Origin: CAXSEF01 sp964236535 | Lineage (GTDB): Bacteria; Pseudomonadota; Alphaproteobacteria; Acetobacterales; Acetobacteraceae | Direction: 5' to 3' | Assembly (NCBI GenBank): GCA_964236535.1 | Contig: CAXSEF010000068.1 | Span: 1-17,508 of the forward strand | DNA: 17,508 bases | Shown here: positions 14,217 to 17,508 of the stretch, in pieces | Position numbering within the stretch: position 1 is the first letter of the stretch | How the letters are laid out: the number at the start of each line of letters is the position of its first letter | The notes under the pieces: generated by a model | What the model was told of the DNA's origin: nothing | What the model saw: only the letters and a program-made list of their open reading frames with translations | Database searches by the model: none | Position numbers and translations under genes: made by a program

Positions 14217-15647
14217 ATGCCGAATCCTGTCCAGTCAGCCGTCCGCGCGGCGATCGAGGGCGGTGTCGAGCTGGTGGCGGCGTATAACCGAAAGCGGCTG
14301 CCCCGGACCGAAAATCCCTTCCTCGTCGGCATCCACAAGCCGATGCAGGCGGAACTGACGCTCCAGGATCTTGCCGTGACGGGGTCGATACCCGCGGGGC
14401 TCGACGGGCGATATCTCAAGATGGGTGCAAACCCGGTCACCGCCGATCCTGCGGGCCACCACTGGTTCCTCGGCGACGGCATGGTGCATGGCATCGCCAT
14501 CAGGGAAGGGAAGGCGCTGTGGTACCGCAACCGCTGGATCCTTTCACGCCTGGCGGCTGCGGCGCTGGGCCGGACCGCCGCACCCGGACCGCGCCATGGG
14601 CGCAACGATACCGTCAACACCAACGTGGTTGCGATCGGCGGCCGCGCCTTCGCCTTGGTGGAGGCGGGTAGCTTTCCTGTCGAACTCTCCGAGACCCTGG
14701 AGGAGCAGTGTTACAACCCGTTCGACGGGACGCTCGAGGGCTCGTTCACCGGACACCCGCATCGCGATCCGCTGACTGGCGAGCACCACGCCGTCGCCTA
14801 TGACGGCAGCATTTGGGATGCGGTGCGCCATGTCGTGGTCGCGGCGAACGGCAAGGTGGTCCGCGATGTGCCGATTGCGGTCAGACATGGTCCCTGCATC
14901 CATGATTGCGCGTTCACGGCACGTTTTGCCGTGGTTCTGGATCTCCCGGTCACCTTCTCGATGCGTGCCGTGCTCGCGGGCCATGCCTTCCCGTTCCGCT
15001 GGAACCCGGCTCACGCTGCCCGTCTGGGCCTGCTGCCAAGACACGGCGATGCGGCCGGGGTGATCTGGTGCGACGTCGAGCCGTGCTACGTGTTCCACGT
15101 GGCCAATGCCTTTGATGGCGCAGACGGCCAAGTGGTCCTCGACGTCATCGCCTATACCACGATGTTCGCCTCGATTGGGGACCGACTCGACGCTCTGGGC
15201 CAGCTCGAACGCTGGACGGTGGACCCCGCAACGCGCCGGGTCGACCGGCGCGTGATCGACCGCACGCCACAGGAGTTCCCGCGCATCGACGAGCGCCGCT
15301 TCGGCCAGGTCCATCGCTACGCCTACACGGTGTCCGTGCCGCCTGATGGGGACCCGCAGTTCGCCGGTGCCACAAGGCTGTACAAGCATGATCTCGTGAC
15401 CGGCAGCCGCCGCGTGCATGAATTCGGCGACGACCGCGTGCCGGGCGAATTCGTGTTCGTGCCGGCGTCCACCGACTCGGGCGAGGATGAAGGCTGGCTC
15501 GTCGGCCTTGTTATCAACACGACGGACCAGACCACCGACTTCGCGATCCTTGACGCACGACGTTTCGAAGCGGCACCGGTCGCCACGGTACGGCTGCCGC
15601 ATCGGATCCCGCCAGGCTTCCATGGGAACTGGTTTCCGTCTGCGTAA
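14217..15647 (+). CDS. Carotenoid oxygenase (RPE65) family dioxygenase
   Basis: These Fe(II) enzymes oxidatively cleave a C=C bond in apocarotenoids or in stilbenes such as lignostilbene, giving two carbonyl products. The product has 476 residues, normal for the family. The four iron-binding histidines are visible: His180 in FTGHPHRDP, His229 in PCIHDCAFT, His294 in YVFHVANAF, and His469 in PPGFHGNWFP. N-terminal family features are also present: GSIPAGLDGRYLKMGANP, then HHWFLGDGMVHG. The ATG at 14217 follows GGAG (14203-14206). There is no signal peptide or membrane anchor. It appears monocistronic. Downstream, in the same direction, lie remains of a molybdenum aldehyde/xanthine dehydrogenase. 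Whether the substrate is a carotenoid or an aromatic stilbene cannot be told from the sequence. Confidence 0.92.
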   Translation: MPNPVQSAVRAAIEGGVELVAAYNRKRLPRTENPFLVGIHKPMQAELTLQDLAVTGSIPAGLDGRYLKMGANPVTADPAGHHWFLGDGMVHGIAIREGKALWYRNRWILSRLAAAALGRTAAPGPRHGRNDTVNTNVVAIGGRAFALVEAGSFPVELSETLEEQCYNPFDGTLEGSFTGHPHRDPLTGEHHAVAYDGSIWDAVRHVVVAANGKVVRDVPIAVRHGPCIHDCAFTARFAVVLDLPVTFSMRAVLAGHAFPFRWNPAHAARLGLLPRHGDAAGVIWCDVEPCYVFHVANAFDGADGQVVLDVIAYTTMFASIGDRLDALGQLERWTVDPATRRVDRRVIDRTPQEFPRIDERRFGQVHRYAYTVSVPPDGDPQFAGATRLYKHDLVTGSRRVHEFGDDRVPGEFVFVPASTDSGEDEGWLVGLVINTTDQTTDFAILDARRFEAAPVATVRLPHRIPPGFHGNWFPSA

Positions 15648-15718
15648 GGAGCCCACGCGTGGTGCAATCGCACGTAGCGGTGCTGCCACCCTCGACCCTC
15701 ATCGGCGTGGATTAGGAG

Positions 15719-16752
15719 GTGAACTACGTCGAGGTCGAGCCGATCAGCGGCAAGCCGTTCTCCTCCAAGGCGCGGCGCCAGTGCTACGAGCAGGGTGCCG
15801 CGCGGTTCGGCTGGGCCACCCGCCTCCAGGCACCGCGGCAGATGCGCGACGAGGCGGGCATGCTGGCCGGCTGGGGCATGGGCACGGCGGTGTCCCGGCA
15901 CTGATGTTTCAGGGCCAGGCACGCGCAGTGCTGCGACAGGACGGCACCGGTGTGGTGGAGACCAGCGCGCATGACATGAGCCAGGGCGCCGGGACCGCAT
16001 TCGCCCAAATTGCGGCCGACTCGCGGGCCTCAACCCGGAGCGCACCGAGTTCCGCTGCGGCACCTCCGACCTGCCGGATGCGGGGATCGCGTGCGGCTCG
16101 GGATACACCGTAGCGGTGGGTGCAGCGATCAATAGCGCCGGAGCGGACGTGATCGCCAAGCTCGCGGACCTGGCGATGGGCGACAAACATTCTTTGCTGT
16201 TCGGCGCCGGCAATGTGGGGGTGATCGCGCGAGGTGGCGGACTGCACCGCCGGGCATGCTCGAGGTCAAAGGAAACGGCACCGGCGCGATGGACCCGGTG
16301 GCGCAGGTGACCTGCGCCATGTATGCCCACGGGGCGGTGTTCGCCGAGGTGAAGGTTGACCCGGATTTCGGACAGGTGCGCGTGACCCGGCTGGTGGGGC
16401 GTTCGCCGCCGGCATCGTCGTCAACCCGCGCATGGTGCGCAGCCAGTGTTACGGCAGGATGATCTGGAGCGTGTCCTTCGCGCTGCACGAGCACGCGGTG
16501 GTCGACAAGCGCGCCAGCCGTCCCATGAACCCGAACCTCGGCGAGTACTATGTCCCGGTGAACGCAGAGGTGCCAAGTATCGAGGCGATCCTGGTCAAGA
16601 AGCGCGTTCACGTAAACGCCCTCGGCATCAAGGGCGAGGGAGAGATCGGGATCACCGGCACAGCGGGCGCCATCGCCAACACGGTCTGGCACGCGACCGG
16701 CGTGCGCGTGCGCAGCTGTCCGATCACGCTGGATCGGCTGATCAAAGCTTAG
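15719..16752 (+). pseudogene. Broken aldehyde/xanthine dehydrogenase molybdopterin-binding subunit (YagR-like), C-terminal part
   Basis: Successive frames spell the second half of a molybdenum hydroxylase large subunit. They read NYVEVEPISGKPFSSKARRQ with CYEQGAARFGW, then LMFQGQARAVLRQDGT and HDMSQGAGTAFAQIAAD. Next come GTSDLPDAGIACGSGYT, HGAVFAEVKVDPDFGQVRVT, NPRMVRSQCYGRMIW, and finally GIKGEGEIGITGTAGAIANT with the catalytic-Glu region. Frame changes fall near 15894, 16024, 16245 and 16398, and a short block is missing near 16245. The first half of the gene is absent, with similarity starting at about 15719. An AGGAGG touching a GTG at 15719 is probably accidental. The intact enzyme would hydroxylate aldehydes or heterocycles using Mo-MCD cofactor, with FeS and FAD partner subunits that are not seen here. 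Confidence 0.85.
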
Positions 16753-17116
16753 GACGGTCGGCGCCTCGCGAACACCGTCCGGCGTCCTGGCCGCTGGTCG
16801 TGCTGGCCAGCAGTGCGAGCACGTGCTGCTGGCCGGCATGTCGACACGGAAAACGACACGTTCAAGGCATTCAGTCTTTCGAGTATTGGGACATAGAGGG
16901 GATCCTCCAGGAGGCTCTCTCTCGGGCGCCAGACCAGGCGAACACGTCTCGTGCCCAGTTCATGAATGCACCAGTCCAACCCGTCGACCGCAGCCTTACC
17001 GCAGACCCACGGTCCGAGCGCCGTCCGGCCTCGCAGCTTGTCGTCGCCGATTCAGGAGTGCCGCATGGCCATGAATCGCATCTACCCGGATGCATCGTGC
17101 GGCAGTCTCGCGGTAG
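16753..17116. other. Unassigned DNA between the Mo-hydroxylase pseudogene and the terminal IS630 remnant
   Basis: Frames are open on both strands: on plus, FEYWDIEGILQEALSRAPDQ, and on minus, RLVWRPRESLLEDPLYVPIL within 16749-16979. Neither matches a family I know and both lack start signals. Since an IS630 remnant ends at about 17117, part of this may be unrecognised IS or target DNA. Confidence 0.3.
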
Positions 17117-17508
17117 CTAATCCCCAAGTCGCGCCGCACCCTTGCCTTCTTCCGGGCAGATGGCACCGTGGATATAGGCGGATGCGGTGCGCTGGTCGTG
17201 CGGCGCTGACGGCCGTATACCGCGCCTCGTCCATCGCCGACAGCTTGGCGGGGAAGTCTTTTTGAAAGCGGGGATGGCTTGCGGGTCCTGCGCATGATGA
17301 CGGGGGCGTGCCGACAGCTTGGCGTAGCGGAACGCACGCAGTTTCCGGCTCAGCGTCTGCTTGCTGATCGACAGCGCGAACTCGTCCCACACCCACTACG
17401 CCAGGTCGATCAGCCGTTAGCGCACCACGCCGTGCACCGCCGGGATCGGACCTGCCCCTCGGCGCTGAACCGCATCACTCAGTCGCGCACGATCTGGAGC
17501 GTGACGCC
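17117..17508 (-). mobile_element. Decayed IS630-family transposase, truncated by the window edge
   Basis: Reading leftward from the edge, the sequence gives GVTLQIVRD, a stop, then VMRFSAEG, the IS630 helix-turn-helix. After a deletion come IPAVHGVVR and RLIDLA (each next to a stop) and then WDEFALSISKQTLSRKLRAF, followed by YAKLSARPRHHAQDPQAIPA. A frameshift after AFKK precedes DFPAKLSAM. A further jump leads to RRGIRPSAPHDQRTASAYIH and GAICPEEGKGAA. The segment holding the first catalytic Asp (usually WFADEARIGQKN) has been deleted between those blocks, and everything after GKGAA is lost. The copy is inactive. It shares the GVTLQIV subgroup signature with the scrap at 3250-3339 but lies in the opposite orientation. 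Confidence 0.8.

Noticed and set aside
14544..15689. Minus-strand open frame (381 codons) opposite the dioxygenase
   Set aside because: The plus strand holds all four iron-binding histidines and family motifs. The minus frame has none.
15719..15904. Short independent gene with perfect AGGAGG next to a GTG start
   Set aside because: AGGAGG abuts the GTG with no spacing, and the peptide is simply the first surviving piece of the Mo-hydroxylase subunit.
1..17508. CRISPR arrays, toxin-antitoxin pairs, phage genes or restriction systems
   Set aside because: No regularly spaced repeats and no recognisable Cas, toxin, capsid or methyltransferase motifs were seen on either strand.

Overview
The window looks like an accessory stretch of a GC-rich proteobacterial chromosome. 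It is most likely from an alphaproteobacterium and perhaps from the Acetobacteraceae. That placement rests on the high GC content, the glycine-rich calcium-binding-like protease, the style of the IS630, IS5 and IS3 remnants, and the YagR-type molybdenum hydroxylase. It is an inference, because no rRNA or housekeeping marker is present.

Layout. 1-270: a tRNA-Gln(UUG) gene with a plausible promoter and a hairpin directly after it. 269-1609 (minus): a trypsin-like serine protease with a degenerate RTX-like tail. 1803-2282: a GNAT acetyltransferase gene broken by a single in-frame TGA. 2359-4430: an insertion-sequence graveyard with a frameshifted, internally deleted IS630 copy, two IS630 helix-turn-helix scraps, an IS5 C-terminal scrap, the orphan C-terminus of a medium-chain oxidoreductase, and a truncated, frameshifted IS5 copy. 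4661-5908: an intact MFS transporter. 5984-6008: a strong hairpin. 6056-7153: a decayed IS3-family element with both terminal repeats still visible.

7499-12134 (minus): an efflux pair, with a lipoprotein-type membrane fusion protein followed by an HAE1/AcrB-type RND transporter. No outer-membrane TolC-like gene is in the window. 12808-13763: a translationally coupled msrB-msrA pair for repair of methionine sulfoxide. 14217-15647: an intact RPE65/carotenoid-oxygenase family dioxygenase. 15719-16752: the C-terminal part of a molybdopterin-binding aldehyde/xanthine dehydrogenase subunit, broken by at least four frameshifts. 17117-17508: another decayed IS630 transposase running off the window edge.

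The intact genes point to envelope and stress functions (efflux, secreted protease, oxidised-protein repair) and to aromatic or apocarotenoid chemistry (dioxygenase, a carboxylate/aromatic-acid-like MFS porter, and a lost aldehyde hydroxylase). The link between the last three is speculative. Roughly a quarter of the window is degenerate mobile DNA and gene fragments. I found no CRISPR array, toxin-antitoxin pair, phage module or clearly new multigene system. The items most worth a second look are the single-stop GNAT gene, the protease-RTX architecture, the structured start region of the RND gene, and the fragment mosaic at 2359-4430.
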